A stretch of 64,000 nt of DNA from Prostheceraeus crozeri (Eukaryota > Platyhelminthes > Polycladida > Euryleptidae). Where the stretch lies: the NCBI GenBank assembly GCA_907163375.1, contig CAJQUW010014769.1, positions 868,001-932,000 of the forward strand, given 5' to 3'. A model generated the notes under the pieces. The model ran no database searches. It was not told where the DNA came from and saw nothing but the letters and a program-made list of their open reading frames with translations. Made by a program: the position numbers and the translations under genes. Shown in pieces: positions 37,433-47,512 of this stretch. Position 1 is the first letter of the stretch. Every line of letters begins with the position of its first letter.

Positions 37433-38497
37433 TTAATAGCGGGTATAACCTCCGCGAGCAGTCAATAAGGCACTGATTCGTCGCGGCATTCTGAGGACGA
37501 GCCGTCTCAGAAAATTTTGAGGAATTTGTTGCCAAACTGCAACCACTGTCTCTTGTAATTCACGCAGTGTTTGCGGAGGCGGGTCCCGCTGCTGAACTTG
37601 GCGCTTCAGATAATCCCACACGTGCTCGATCGGGTTCATGTCCGGCGACCTTGATGGCCAGCGAAGAGTCCGTATCCCTAAGTTTTCCTTCAGCTGCGTC
37701 ACATTGTATGCACGATGCGAAGGTGCGTTATCATCTTGCAGGATCCAGTTGGCCACGTCTCCGAATGTTCGAGTCGCAAATGGCAGAAGATGCGTTTGCA
37801 GCAGTTCAGCATAACGCTCACCAGTCACGTTCGTGTTGAGCACTACCAGCTTGGTCTTGCCCGTCAGGGTGATGCCTGCCCACACGTGAACGGATGGCCC
37901 CTGTTGCTGATGAGTAGGCTGGACGTGTTGCTGCAGCATCTCTTGGCGTGGCACACGCCAAACACGAATGCGGCCATCAATGCGGAACAGACGAAACCGA
38001 CTTTCGTCAGTGAAGATGATGCGTCTCCATTGTGGCAGTCTCCAGTGAACTCGTTGCATCGCCCACCGCTCTCTTCGTGCCACATGCGCAGGTGTTAATC
38101 TGGGGCATTTGCGCATCTTCCTTGAGCGAAGTCCTTGCTCTCGAAGCCGATTTCTTATGGTGCCCGAGCTCAGGATGTTGCCTCTGCGACTTCTTTCGCC
38201 CCACATCAGTCGTAGCAGAGTTACGGGGAGTGTGGGATTGCCTCGCACCATTCTGAGCAATCGCCGGTCAGCTCTGACAGTTGTGTGACGAACTGCACCA
38301 ACGCCAGCATGTGCCACGGTACCATTTGCTCTCGCTTTCTTGAGAAGTCGGGCAATCGTCGTATGCGAACGTCCGAAATGTCGTCCGACTGCCCGAAGGG
38401 ACATTCCAGCGTCAAGCATGCCAATAGCACGCCATCTTTCGGCATCAGACATTTGACGCACCATCTTAAGATTTTTCACAAAACCGTCATTTCCCAT
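37433..38497 (-). CDS. Tc1 transposase, DD34E, full length
   Basis: 354 codons without interruption. Residues about 14-130 hold the bipartite DNA-binding domain: first HTH with SLRAVGRHFGRSHTTIARLL, then a second HTH ending RNRLREQGLRSRKMRK. The catalytic core shows IIFTDESRFRL (Asp164), LQDDNAPSHRA (Asp256) and SPDMNPIEHVWD (Glu291). Thirty-four residues separate the last pair, the canonical Tc1 spacing. The WAGI glycine region at 206-209 is also present. It cuts out and inserts the element at TA sites. I chose the first Met of the open frame; an internal Met at residue 12 (MVRQMSDAERW) is an equally plausible start. The codon usage is strikingly G/C-rich against an AT-rich neighbourhood, which suggests recent, possibly horizontal, arrival. 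No broken catalytic residue is seen. Confidence 0.95.
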   Translation of the reverse strand: MGNDGFVKNLKMVRQMSDAERWRAIGMLDAGMSLRAVGRHFGRSHTTIARLLKKARANGTVAHAGVGAVRHTTVRADRRLLRMVRGNPTLPVTLLRLMWGERSRRGNILSSGTIRNRLREQGLRSRKMRKCPRLTPAHVARRERWAMQRVHWRLPQWRRIIFTDESRFRLFRIDGRIRVWRVPRQEMLQQHVQPTHQQQGPSVHVWAGITLTGKTKLVVLNTNVTGERYAELLQTHLLPFATRTFGDVANWILQDDNAPSHRAYNVTQLKENLGIRTLRWPSRSPDMNPIEHVWDYLKRQVQQRDPPPQTLRELQETVVAVWQQIPQNFLRRLVLRMPRRISALLTARGGYTRY

Positions 38498-39437
38498 AAT
38501 AAGTCGTTAATTTTATACTTCATGATTGAAGTTCAATTTGAACACATGCTTGCTAAGTAATTCGGAAATAATAATGCTTGCTTCAGTAATTCAGTCTGAA
38601 CAATTACGCAATCCCACCACCAGACCGCCGTCGTGCAGATATCTATGTCAATTAGCGTGCGTCCTTCATTCCATATTCAATCGAAGCGATTTACTTCGAA
38701 TTAGCTGGATTTGACAGGTGGTGCGTTTTCAATTGTGCTCAGTGTACTTAATTTTAAAATTTTAGATAGAACTTGTCTTTGTTTAATTAAAACTTGACTT
38801 ATTTTAGATAGAAGCTAAAAAAAGTGTAGAATGGCCACAACAATATCGCAGAACACTTCGGCATGGTCAAGTCGTGACTATAGCAACGGTGCACTTATGA
38901 CTCAGGACCAGTACACTTATGAGTCATTTTTTAACCATGAACAAACCCAGCTGTCCATCCTAGTAATGTTGCTTAAAGAAATGAAATAAATCGGATTTCT
39001 ATGGTCGCCACAGTTTTCCGGCAAACTGACATTACCTCCACGATGTATGAGTTGTATGGATCATACATATCGGACTGTGTGACCAATGATTTCTGAAACC
39101 GTTTCTAAGCTATCGACAGACAGAATTTCATTTCTGATTGGTTTGTCGGTTTGTGACGAAGGTTGGTGATAATGAAATGACATTAAAAATGGTTATTGTC
39201 GGATGAATGGAAGTCCTTCTTGGGTAAATTTAGGTTGTGATAATAGGATGCCAATAATACCTGATAAATAAGGAGATATCATCAAACAGCAGTGATATTA
39301 ATATCACGTAGCATGGAATATGTGTGAAAAACTGTGAATCGTATCTGAATGATAACATTACAGTTCCCTCATTCAATCATCACTGGCAGTCCCATCTGTG
39401 ATTCAGACTCAACAGTTTCACAAGCAGGATTATAATG

Positions 39438-39636
39438 AAAGGTTACACCACGAGCGCGAAGCGCGAGTTTAATCGAGAGTGGTGTAACCGAATTGTCGCC
39501 TCAGTTTTCTGTCAAACTGAAATTACTTTCTCGATGTAATCATAGTTATCGGACCGCGTGACCAATGACTTCTGGAACCATCTCTAAACGATCGACATGC
39601 AGAATTTTGTTGTCTAATTGGTTTGTCGGTTTGTCA
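39438..39636. repeat. Uninterrupted repeat copy R2 (empty site)
   Basis: Paralogue of R1, reading through GAATTGTCGCCTCAGTTTTC without insertion, then to TTGGTTTGTCGGTTTGTCAC. It records the state of the site before the 36125-39003 element arrived in R1. Confidence 0.8.
39441..39489. repeat. 49-bp inverted repeat GGTTACACCAC
   Basis: GGTTACACCAC at 39441-39451 and GTGGTGTAACC at 39479-39489, enclosing CGAGCGCGAAGCGCGAG. Forms the left edge of R2; R1 keeps only its first arm. Confidence 0.8.
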
Positions 39637-40955
39637 CAGACTCATAACGCTCAATTTCTACCCAAGATTGCTGAATTTAGACAGAAATCCATGACATAGG
39701 TAGGAAGCATTCTTTGACAACATACCTCAATGTTCTCCATCTCCCTGTTGTGTTTTCTATTTTATTTGTAGCCAACTTCAAGATTAACTTTCAGTCTCTA
39801 TTGCTGTGATGGAGAGAATGGACTTCTATGACATAAAATGATCAACTAGAGCGCGCTTTAAAATGTTTTCTCTGTAGGCATCGCAATCCAAGAGCTTTTC
39901 TGCTGGGAAATCAGCAGTTCAGACGGATGTTCTTATCTTTGAAATGTTCATCTTACCGCTATGTATTAGGGAACAAGGTTAAAAGGAATCTATGTTTGAG
40001 ACTCATTCATTTTTGGATTTATTAGTTGAATTATCAAGGTAGATTTTCTGCAATTACATAGAAATCAGTTCAAGAGGCTGCATTACACTTGCAAAGAAGT
40101 CGTACTTGTCTGACAACAGTGAGTGCAAGTGAAATCGAACACGCTTGGATGTGTTTGCCTTGTACGGTAGCTTCCAAAATAAAATTTGCTTGTGTTGTTG
40201 TTCTTCATCTGAGCCACTTCTCAAGTTGTTCTGTGGATTATTATATCTCTACAGGTTGATCTGAAAATGTCTAATCCTCAGAACAACTTAAGAAATGGCT
40301 CAGATGAAGAACAACAAGACAAACAGCTTTTATTTTGGAACCTTATTTTGATTGCTTCTGACAAAAAATTGTATAGAATTACTTGTTTTGAAATCGAATG
40401 ACAGCGAAGAAAAATATTTAAAGCAAGCGACTTGAACTTCTGACAAATTCATTGTGCTCTTTACATACATGCTATTTATGCACTATTAATGACTAATTTT
40501 AAAATCCTTCGACTAAAATTCGTAATTTTTGCGGCTTTTGGATTTTTGTCTAAAAAGCTGCGGATGAATTATGTTTTAACTCATAATTGAGAAAATGACA
40601 CCCATCTGATGGCGCATCTATCACGTTTCAAATGTGTAGAAATGTCAGAATTAGAAGAAGACGTCAAGTCATGAAAAATTGCGATGCACTTCCTCGATTG
40701 CTTTGAAAAACGACTCACTCCTTCCTTCCGTCAATTCCTTCTTTACATTTTCAGAAATCTTCGTTAGGACAAATTATCATGTGTACTTTAGGAAAAATTG
40801 CTAAAATTAAAAACTGATTATCCATTTCCTAATTCTAATTTCTCGTATTCTCTCACTTATAACTTTAAACTTGATTCTTGTGAATTCATGCTCTGTGAAA
40901 AATCAAGGCTAGTTCACTGAGAAAAGTTTCCGTGTTAATTTACACCTTACGCAAA
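39637..40955. other. AT-rich stretch, one local inverted phrase
   Basis: No gene recognised. Around 40195-40325, TTGTTCTTCATCTGAGCCA and its complement (TGGCTCAGATGAAGAACAA) face each other across about 100 bp and partly share flanks, another fold-back candidate of undefined family. Confidence 0.45.
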
Positions 40956-40959
40956 CTCC

Positions 40960-41110
40960 ACACAAAAAACGTGCTCTAAGAACACACAAGCGTGGTATAT
41001 GAACACAAAAACGTGTTCTACAGCTGACTCGCACTCAATACACAGACGTGCACTAAGAGCACATAAGTGTGGTTTTGGAACACAAAAACGTATTTTATAA
41101 CTGAATCGCA
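40960..41110. repeat. Two-copy tandem repeat, ~78 bp unit
   Basis: Each copy has a (C)ACG(A/T)GC word, an AAGAACACA/AAGAGCACA word, then GTGGT, then GAACACAAAAACGT and a (G/A)CTGA(C/A)TCGCAC end. Moderately diverged. Function unknown. Confidence 0.7.
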
Positions 41111-42639
41111 CGCGCCTCCACTATATACACAATTTCCATTTTTATCACAGAACTCTACATTCAAGAATCCAACAGATTTATTTCAGTATTACAATTTCAC
41201 ATTTCAGATTAAAGCATTTAAATTTTGATATCAGCACTTTAATGTCAGTGAATTTTCTGTGTGTCAGTATCATTTATATTTGGAAATGCAGCAATTTCAT
41301 TTTAGACAATGTCAATTTTAATTAGGAAGTAGACCTTATATTTCAGAAATGATCATTTATAGCTCATTTCAAGTCATTTATTATTTCAGAATTCTGGAAC
41401 AGATGACATATACATAAGAAAATATCATTTATATTTCAAATTTGTAGTTTATATTTAAGAATCAGTTGAGATTCAATTGAGATTTCTTTTTGTTATCACA
41501 ACTTTAAAGTCACAGATGTTTGCTTAATTACTACATTGACTTTATAATCAATGGACCTGTTGCATCCTTCTTTTATAGTAAATATTAGAAAATACCAAAT
41601 TGAGTTGCATCCAAAAATTATATCAAGTAATACAGCAAGTCAGGTGCGTCAGTACAAAAGGTCATAAGGTAAAAACATTACAGTGAGCCGTACATCAAAG
41701 GAAAATTTAGAATTTGTAAACCTTTTAGTTACTTCTACAGTAATTCAGCTGATAAATCAAATTGTACTATTTACACAGATAAACAAACTTATGCCAGACT
41801 GCATTAAAGCATACTGAAATCATAGAATAATTTGTGAGCAAAGTCACAAAATTTTCCCTTTTTCAAAGTAGAAAAAGTTTAGTCTCATATGTTTACATGA
41901 AAGAATGAATGTCAGTGAATCGTAGAAGTTTGAAGAAATGTCACTCTACTGGCTGGACTCTGTCCTTCTTTCAAATGCCTGAGGTACATTTCAGTCAATA
42001 GCGACTCTATTTTTTTGATAGATGCTAATTTTTCTCTACTATAGATTTAATTTTTGAGGCTCGTATCTTAAATGAACAGACCGCGCTTGGTTGGGTTTGA
42101 GCGTACAGGATTTAACGGTCAAAACGTGATCATCCTGACCAAGTTCCTGTTGATGACCTCATTGCAAATAGTCAAATAATTTGTGTGCATATTTTGTAGA
42201 ATTTTATTTCTCGTTTTAGCTTAAGGAACTAATATTAACTCTCTTGTACACCTGGTAGATTTTAGATCGCGTTATCCCGCTGTGTTAGCTAGATTTGATA
42301 TTTTGATTGGAAACAGACCTGTCCTCTTATCATCTGAATGGGCAGACTGTTACATAGAATCTTTTCAATATATATCTGATAAACATAATTTTGAACAGAA
42401 CGACTTACTCGCCAATTCATTCAACATGAGGAGAGGAGAACAGTAGTTTGTCCTTCTAGTAAGTATTTCTAAAATTTTTAGACATTTTAGGATATAATAA
42501 ATTTCTTTTAAATCATGTTTTGCACCATTTAAAAAGAAACTAGTCGCTAGCTTGTTTTTTTGTTGCCTTGACGCACTTTGCTACGTCGAAACTTATAGGA
42601 ATTTATTATGTCAGTTCAAATTGCACCCAAAATGCACAA
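41111..42639. other. AT-rich, periodic CATTTAT/ATTTCAGA words, no gene
   Basis: From about 41150 to 41480 words such as TTTCAGA, TCATTTATA and ATTTCA recur irregularly, like the eroded remains of a short-period tandem array. The remainder shows no coding frame or element end. Confidence 0.4.
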
Positions 42640-42644
42640 TACTT

Positions 42645-43065
42645 GTAGTCAATAAGTCAATAAATGTTTATTTCCAAAACCTTTGGAAAACAATTGGAGA
42701 ACATTCAATTGCAACACATTGAACACACTGACACATATTCATAGGAAAAGGTAGAAATGGAATGCGTGCGGTCAATAGCAAGGAAGCAATTTTTATTAAG
42801 AAAGGAGAGGTGAATGAACTTTTGATCCCTTTTTGGATGTTAATTAGTTTTTTCTTTGGAGATCAAGCGCATGTTGTTTGGTTTCTGAAGAAACTTAGCG
42901 ATGGCTTTTACATTTTTTGGAATCAGATCATTCATTAATTCATGAAACTCAGTTATGTTAGCGCAATAACATAACACTGGTGCTATTTCTTGACGAATTT
43001 TCTTATACGCAGAACATTCAATCATAAAGTGATATAAAGTCGATATAAAATAATCGATATAAAGT
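42645..43065 (-). pseudogene. LINE 3' tail (polymerase C-terminus)
   Basis: The minus strand encodes YHFMIECSAYKKIRQEIAPV and 40 further residues to a stop at 42840, matching the HFLLxCPxYxxIR zinc-like C-terminal block of several LINE polymerases. Downstream (lower coordinates) lies AATAAACATTTATT, then a short end. Only the last ~60 codons remain, so it is strongly 5' truncated. The terminal word is shared with the 58-63 kb LINE. Confidence 0.65.
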
Positions 43066-44104
43066 GATATAGTGTCGTAAATTTCGCATACACAAGCATT
43101 TGTTGATTGTAGTAAAACCTAACTTTTAAACTTGCAGACTAAAAAATTCACTTTATTTTGACTTGCATTTTTGTCAATTTTTCTCAGGAATACATTTCAG
43201 TTCGAGGAACATATAAAAAAAATCTGCAACTGACGTTTATTCTGTTACAAAATCGTCTAAGTATGAAGGACGGCGTCGAATGCGAGTAGGTGTTTCATGA
43301 ACGTTTGTCTGAAGGTTGAGACTTTTTCTTTCTAACGTGCGCTAGGTTGAGAGACAATTTCATCTGATTCAAAACCATCAGGAAGACTAACTGTTGTGAT
43401 TGCTTCATCGACAGTAAAATTAGGAGGAGATCACTTTCACCGACAACTTGCAAATAGGCTTCCTCATCAGGAACAGACGCTACTTTTCGTAAAATGTTTC
43501 GCTCATTAATGCAAAAGCCGCTATCTAGACGGAAAGTGTAAGGACCTGTTCTTCCTACTATCCTTCTTCTCTGACCTTTCTTAGTAAGAATTGTATTTCC
43601 GACATCAAATTCCACTTTTTCAGAAGGTTTGCGTCGATCATTTACATATTCTGCCGCATGCCTACTTTCATTCAAAATACGTTCACCAACATCAGTCTTT
43701 TTATCATTGTTGTCAGTGATATCATTGACAAAATGGATTTTGCCTGAAATTTCAGCATCAAATCACAAGGCGAGAGCTCTGTTGTTGAGAGTATTGTGTT
43801 GCATTGCAGTTCAGCGCATAGTTGTCTAGGACTTCTTGCACTTAAATGTTGTTTCTAATATTCGAAACTACTGGTACCCTAGCGATGTTTCTGTTCACTC
43901 TCTCTACTACTCCATTACTTTGCGGACTAAAAACCAATGAACGTCGATGAATACCTTTTCTGCGCAGGTAAGAGGCAAAATCACTGGCTAGAAATTGTGG
44001 GACATTATCAGACAACCAAATCGTCAGTCAGGAACGAATTATATTTGGGTGACATTTCACATGTTTGCACGTCTCAAGACCACTGTACAAAATTTCATCA
44101 AAAT

Positions 44105-44470
44105 TATAATAATAAAAGTATGTAAGTAAAAAGCATTTAGTACAAAAATTACGTATAACAGGATTTTAAGAAATGCTGCTTAATGGATTTCTTAAAAATA
44201 TGCGGTTCAGAAATGTTCGTTATATGCGGTGGTAATGAGTTCCATGTACGAGAGGCTTGCACACAAAATGAACGTCCCCCGATAGTTGGGCACTTTACCT
44301 GAGGAACAATTAGTGATTGTGTTGTTGAGGATCGAAGACCAGGGCGTCTTGAAGAAGTGTATTTGAAGTCGTAAAGTATCCAAAGACGGAAAAATGCTAT
44401 TTAAAAATTCAATCACTTTCTGTGACGTAGGTGACGAAACAACACGAGTCATCATAATCTTAGACCAGAG
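44105..44470 (-). pseudogene. LINE 3' end inserted in the gypsy fossil
   Basis: A minus frame reads YTSSRRPGLRSSTTQ, VKCPTIGGRSFCVQASRTWN then SLPPH and ends FKKSIKQHFLKSCYT with a stop near 44150. The R-R-x-LRSS, GxRSFxxxAxRxWNSLP and FKKxLKxxL succession is the standard C-terminus of CR1/L2-type LINE polymerases. Only about 110 codons remain. AT-rich AATAATAAAAG follows near 44108-44120 as the likely 3' end. It separates integrase parts of the gypsy fossil. Confidence 0.78.
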
Positions 44471-44475
44471 ATTAT

Positions 44476-44873
44476 AAAAAAAAACGCACCACCTAAATTT
44501 CGCTGAAGTTCAATCGATTCTCATGCCTTCCAATCGCATCGCACAGCAACGTACCGTATATCATGCGAAAGCTTGCATCCTCATCTTTAAAATGAGCCAT
44601 GATAGACTTGTATCTTTTATTGTATTTACTGAGCAATGCTCAGTATAATCATACTCATATGTCTTCATTTTGAAAAATTGCGATTTGTAAATTCAGCGAT
44701 TTTCATATTTTGAGCATTGCTCAGCAGAAACAATGACAGATACAAGTCTATCATGGCTAATTTAAAGATGAGGATGCAAGCTTTCGCATGATATACGGTA
44801 CGTTGTTGTGCGATGCGATTGGAAGGCATGAGAATCGATTGAACTTCAGCGAAATTTAGGTGGTGCGTTTTTT
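44476..44873. mobile_element. 400-bp fold-back MITE, Tc1-related ends
   Basis: The arms are about 165 bp and nearly identical when inverted (44476-44640 and 44709-44873), with only a handful of mismatches, around a ~70-bp loop. The ends read AAAAAAACGCACCACCTAAA. The core AAAACGCACCACCT is shared with the terminal repeats of the Tc1 at 37139-38744, so a relative of that transposase probably moved it. A clear TA duplication is not visible. Non-coding. Confidence 0.9.
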
Positions 44874-45991
44874 TGTCATCAGCTCTACTAATACAATCAC
44901 ATAATGTTGACGATGTGCGCTATCATACACCGGACCTTTAAAAAATCAATGGCGACTTGATGCCATGGTCTATTAACGCATGAAGGTACTTGTGTCGGAG
45001 ATTCTGTAGCAACATCGTGACAACAAGAACATATCCTAACCCTGGCCTCAACGCTGGCATTCAAATTCGTCCACCAGTAGTACTCACGAATTCTTGATTT
45101 GCACTTGACATACCCATATGTCCATCATGGGCGAAAGTCACAGCTTGAGGACGGTAGGAACAACGAATTTGTCATTTCGACATATGACTCCATCTACTAC
45201 AGATAGATCATTCCTGACACTCCATTTTCGACTCAGAAAGTACACTGCGCGCTCTTCATCTGTCTCGGAATCTACCTGTGAAAGTATGGCTGAAATGCCG
45301 TATCCAGATGCGTCAGTGGCAAGGAATGTCTTTTTACTCAAATCGGAATCAAAAAGCACGAGAGGAACTATCGCCGGACTTATTTTCAAAGAGTCAAAGT
45401 CCTGTTGATTTTTGTCAGACCACTCAAATTGCACTCTCTCCTTAATAAGCTCATATAAAGACGAAGACAAAGCGGCAGCATTTGGAATAAAAATACAGTA
45501 GAAATTTGCTAAGCCTAAAAACGAACGTAGAGACTGCTTGTCATGCGGTTTAGGAGCTTTTACAATTACGTCGAGAGTAGTGAGTAATGGAGAAACTCCC
45601 TCTGGACTTACCAACCGACCAAGAATGGACTGACCTCTGACGGTAAGCACATTTCTTCTTATTCTGTCATTCCGTGCGTCGATAACTGACTCAATAGTCC
45701 GGGAGCTACTGACACCTTCTTCCTAGATTCGCGCACAAAGAGCTTGATCGCATGGATTTGTAGATCTTGAAGCGCTGAATACAGAAATCATGATCCTACA
45801 ATGTCTTTCCAAAAATAAGAATAGTTAGTGAGCAAAGTCAAACAAGACCCATTTTAATTTCATGCAGAGTGTCACACGCATTTTCAACATGCATTCTTGT
45901 AATGCTTGCAATAAAACAAATGGCATTTTTGTTTTATTGAAAGGTTTGTGGAAGACATTTAAGTTTTTATTTTCTTCATTTACCCTACGTA

Positions 45992-47504
45992 GTGTTTGAA
46001 GTGTGGTAAATTACCAGTGGTAAATTACCGGCAACTTACCGGTAAGATTGAAATAAATTACCGGTAAATTACCGATACACAATTGTTCATTTTTCGGGGT
46101 TTCCTCCTTGTATTTTGCTATGGCAAAATTTCATTTCCAATACACTCACAATTCTCAGGTAACCTAAAGAATTTACAGTTTCTTAAAATTACTAAATCAT
46201 AGCTTATGTATCTAACCTATAAATGTATTCAACCAGGTGTGTATGAATAATTCGATGTTAATAGTTATACCCACAGAATTAGACCGGTTTTCTCTTCTTC
46301 TGTTTGACTAGAAAGGAAACAAGGAAACATAGGAACATGTAACGTTAATAAAATGGTACAATCTGCTGACATATTACCACAGCAATCGAACAAAGCAGCC
46401 AGTTCGATATTAAACACGACAAATTGTGCGAAGCTTCAGTGACTGTTATCAACCGGATCACACGACAAAGCGACACAGTCGATGTCAAGTTCTACAGAGA
46501 AGTTTGTGAGTGTTTTTTCGTGCGCCTGCTATTTTTTTAATAATGATTGGAGGGCCCAACATTGTCGAGTAAACTTTTGCGCAATGATATGAATTCTTCG
46601 AATCTGAAGGAATCGTGACGATCGGAGCATTTTCAAGGAATTCACAGCATGTTCCTGCATGTGCCATTGCTTTGAATCAGTTTGCACTTCTAGCAAAGTG
46701 ATGCGCTTAAGCAATCTAATTATGTGATTATACCATTCACTTTGCCATCACCAACCCCTAGCAGTACTAAAGAATGCCTGAATTTATCTAATTCTACGCT
46801 AGGTTGGCATCTCTTCAACACGCATTTAAAATCTTCTAATTCTGGTCTCTCATTGGTTGAGACGATCGCTATTGCTCTCTTATCAATGCCTTTATGCACC
46901 TTTATGATGATTATAGCCTGCGCGCGTATTGTCCAATTTTACCAGGTGGCTACAATAGAGACGATATCTGCATATTCTTTCCATTGATGATCTCTCTCTC
47001 ATATTATAGTAATATTTATTACTAATTATAGTTATCAAAATACATTTCTTGAAACAATATTGTCTCCATGTATCTAAATTTACTACGCATCTAACATTGA
47101 CAACCAGTTTTGATTATATTTATAGAAAGAAGGATCTGCAGTGTATAATTTACAAAATATTATAGAGCTTGTGGCCTTTCCCTAGAACAATGTTTATTTG
47201 CCATCAAAATTTTGATTATTATGGTCTATTAGGGTGAAATACCAACAAACTTCTTTTCCAACAAAAGTCAATTTGTTCATTTCTTAATTGCAATATCTAT
47301 GACAAAGAATCAGACGTTGAGCAAAAATCAAACCTTCATCAGAATAAGCCAATTGTGTATTTAGTTGAAATCAAAGCATATTGGTGCGCTCGATTTGAAG
47401 TTATACGGACTTGAATATAAATTACCGGTAATTTACCGTTTAATTGCCAGTAAATTACCGGTAAGGTAACCTAAATAAATTACCAGTAATTTTTAAACAC
47501 CAAA
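45992..47504. mobile_element. 1.5-kb element with TTACCGGTAA sub-terminal arrays
   Basis: Both ends carry clusters of (A)AATTACCGGTAA-type words, at 46008-46077 and 47418-47490. The left edge is GTGTTTGAAGTGTGG; the right edge in reverse is TTTGGTGTTTAAAAATTAC. CCTACGTA occurs on both flanks (45984-45991 and 47505-47512) and can be read as a perfect 8-bp duplication. Because TACGTA is palindromic, the match could instead be part of the inverted ends. No transposase motif inside. Probably a non-autonomous hAT. Confidence 0.65.
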
Positions 47505-47512
47505 CCTACGTA

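Larger units (their letters stand above)
37139..38744 (-). mobile_element. 1.6-kb Tc1 transposon, apparently whole
   Basis: The inverted ends read CACT(T/G)AGCACAATTGAAAACG and continue through GCACCACCTGTCAAAT, about 35 bp with one mismatch. TA flanks lie at 37137-37138 and 38745-38746. A single 354-codon transposase fills the middle. The GC content of the gene is far above that of the surroundings, as expected for a recent arrival. It is nested in the 36125-39003 element. Confidence 0.95.
36125..39003. mobile_element. CATAGA-group element (8-bp TSD) hosting a Tc1
   Basis: The ends are CATAGAAATCCGATTAAT and, in reverse at the right, CATAGAAATCCGATTTAT: 18 bp with one mismatch. The flanks are GTCGCCAC at 36117-36124 and 39004-39011, a perfect 8-bp duplication, and the uninterrupted paralogue at 39494 has the site once. 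Its length is 2879 bp including the nested Tc1 (37139-38744); about 1.27 kb is its own and shows no transposase. The terminus is shared with the 256-bp MITEs. The 8-bp duplication suggests hAT or P superfamily; I cannot decide without a transposase. Confidence 0.88.
36085..39157. repeat. Interrupted repeat copy R1 (pieces 36085-36124 and 39004-39157)
   Basis: The left piece runs GGCTACACCCCGAGCG to GTCGCCAC. The right piece resumes GTCGCCACAGTTTTCC and continues to TTGGTTTGTCGGTTTGTGAC. Joined at the duplicated GTCGCCAC, it parallels the uninterrupted repeat at 39438-39636. The intervening 2.9 kb is an inserted transposon. Confidence 0.8.
43270..45720 (-). mobile_element. Ty3/gypsy LTR retrotransposon fossil
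   Basis: Minus-strand parts in the family's order from high to low coordinates: reverse transcriptase thumb/RNase H region (about 45138-45690, with LRSFLGLANFY and DASGYGISAILSQV), the start of integrase (about 44875-45120), the end of the integrase core (PQSNGVVERVNR, about 43870-43910) and the integrase C-terminal GPY-type domain (43295-43675, VGRTGPYTFRL). It is broken, with several disruptions, and no LTR pair was recognised. A LINE tail and a fold-back MITE are inserted in the integrase part. It is old compared with the MITE inside it. Confidence 0.85.

Noticed and set aside
37567-38714. Several plus-strand frames over the Tc1
   Set aside because: Antisense shadows created by the GC-rich transposase gene.
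40960-41110. CRISPR array
   Set aside because: Only two diverged units without regular spacers, and the DNA is eukaryotic.
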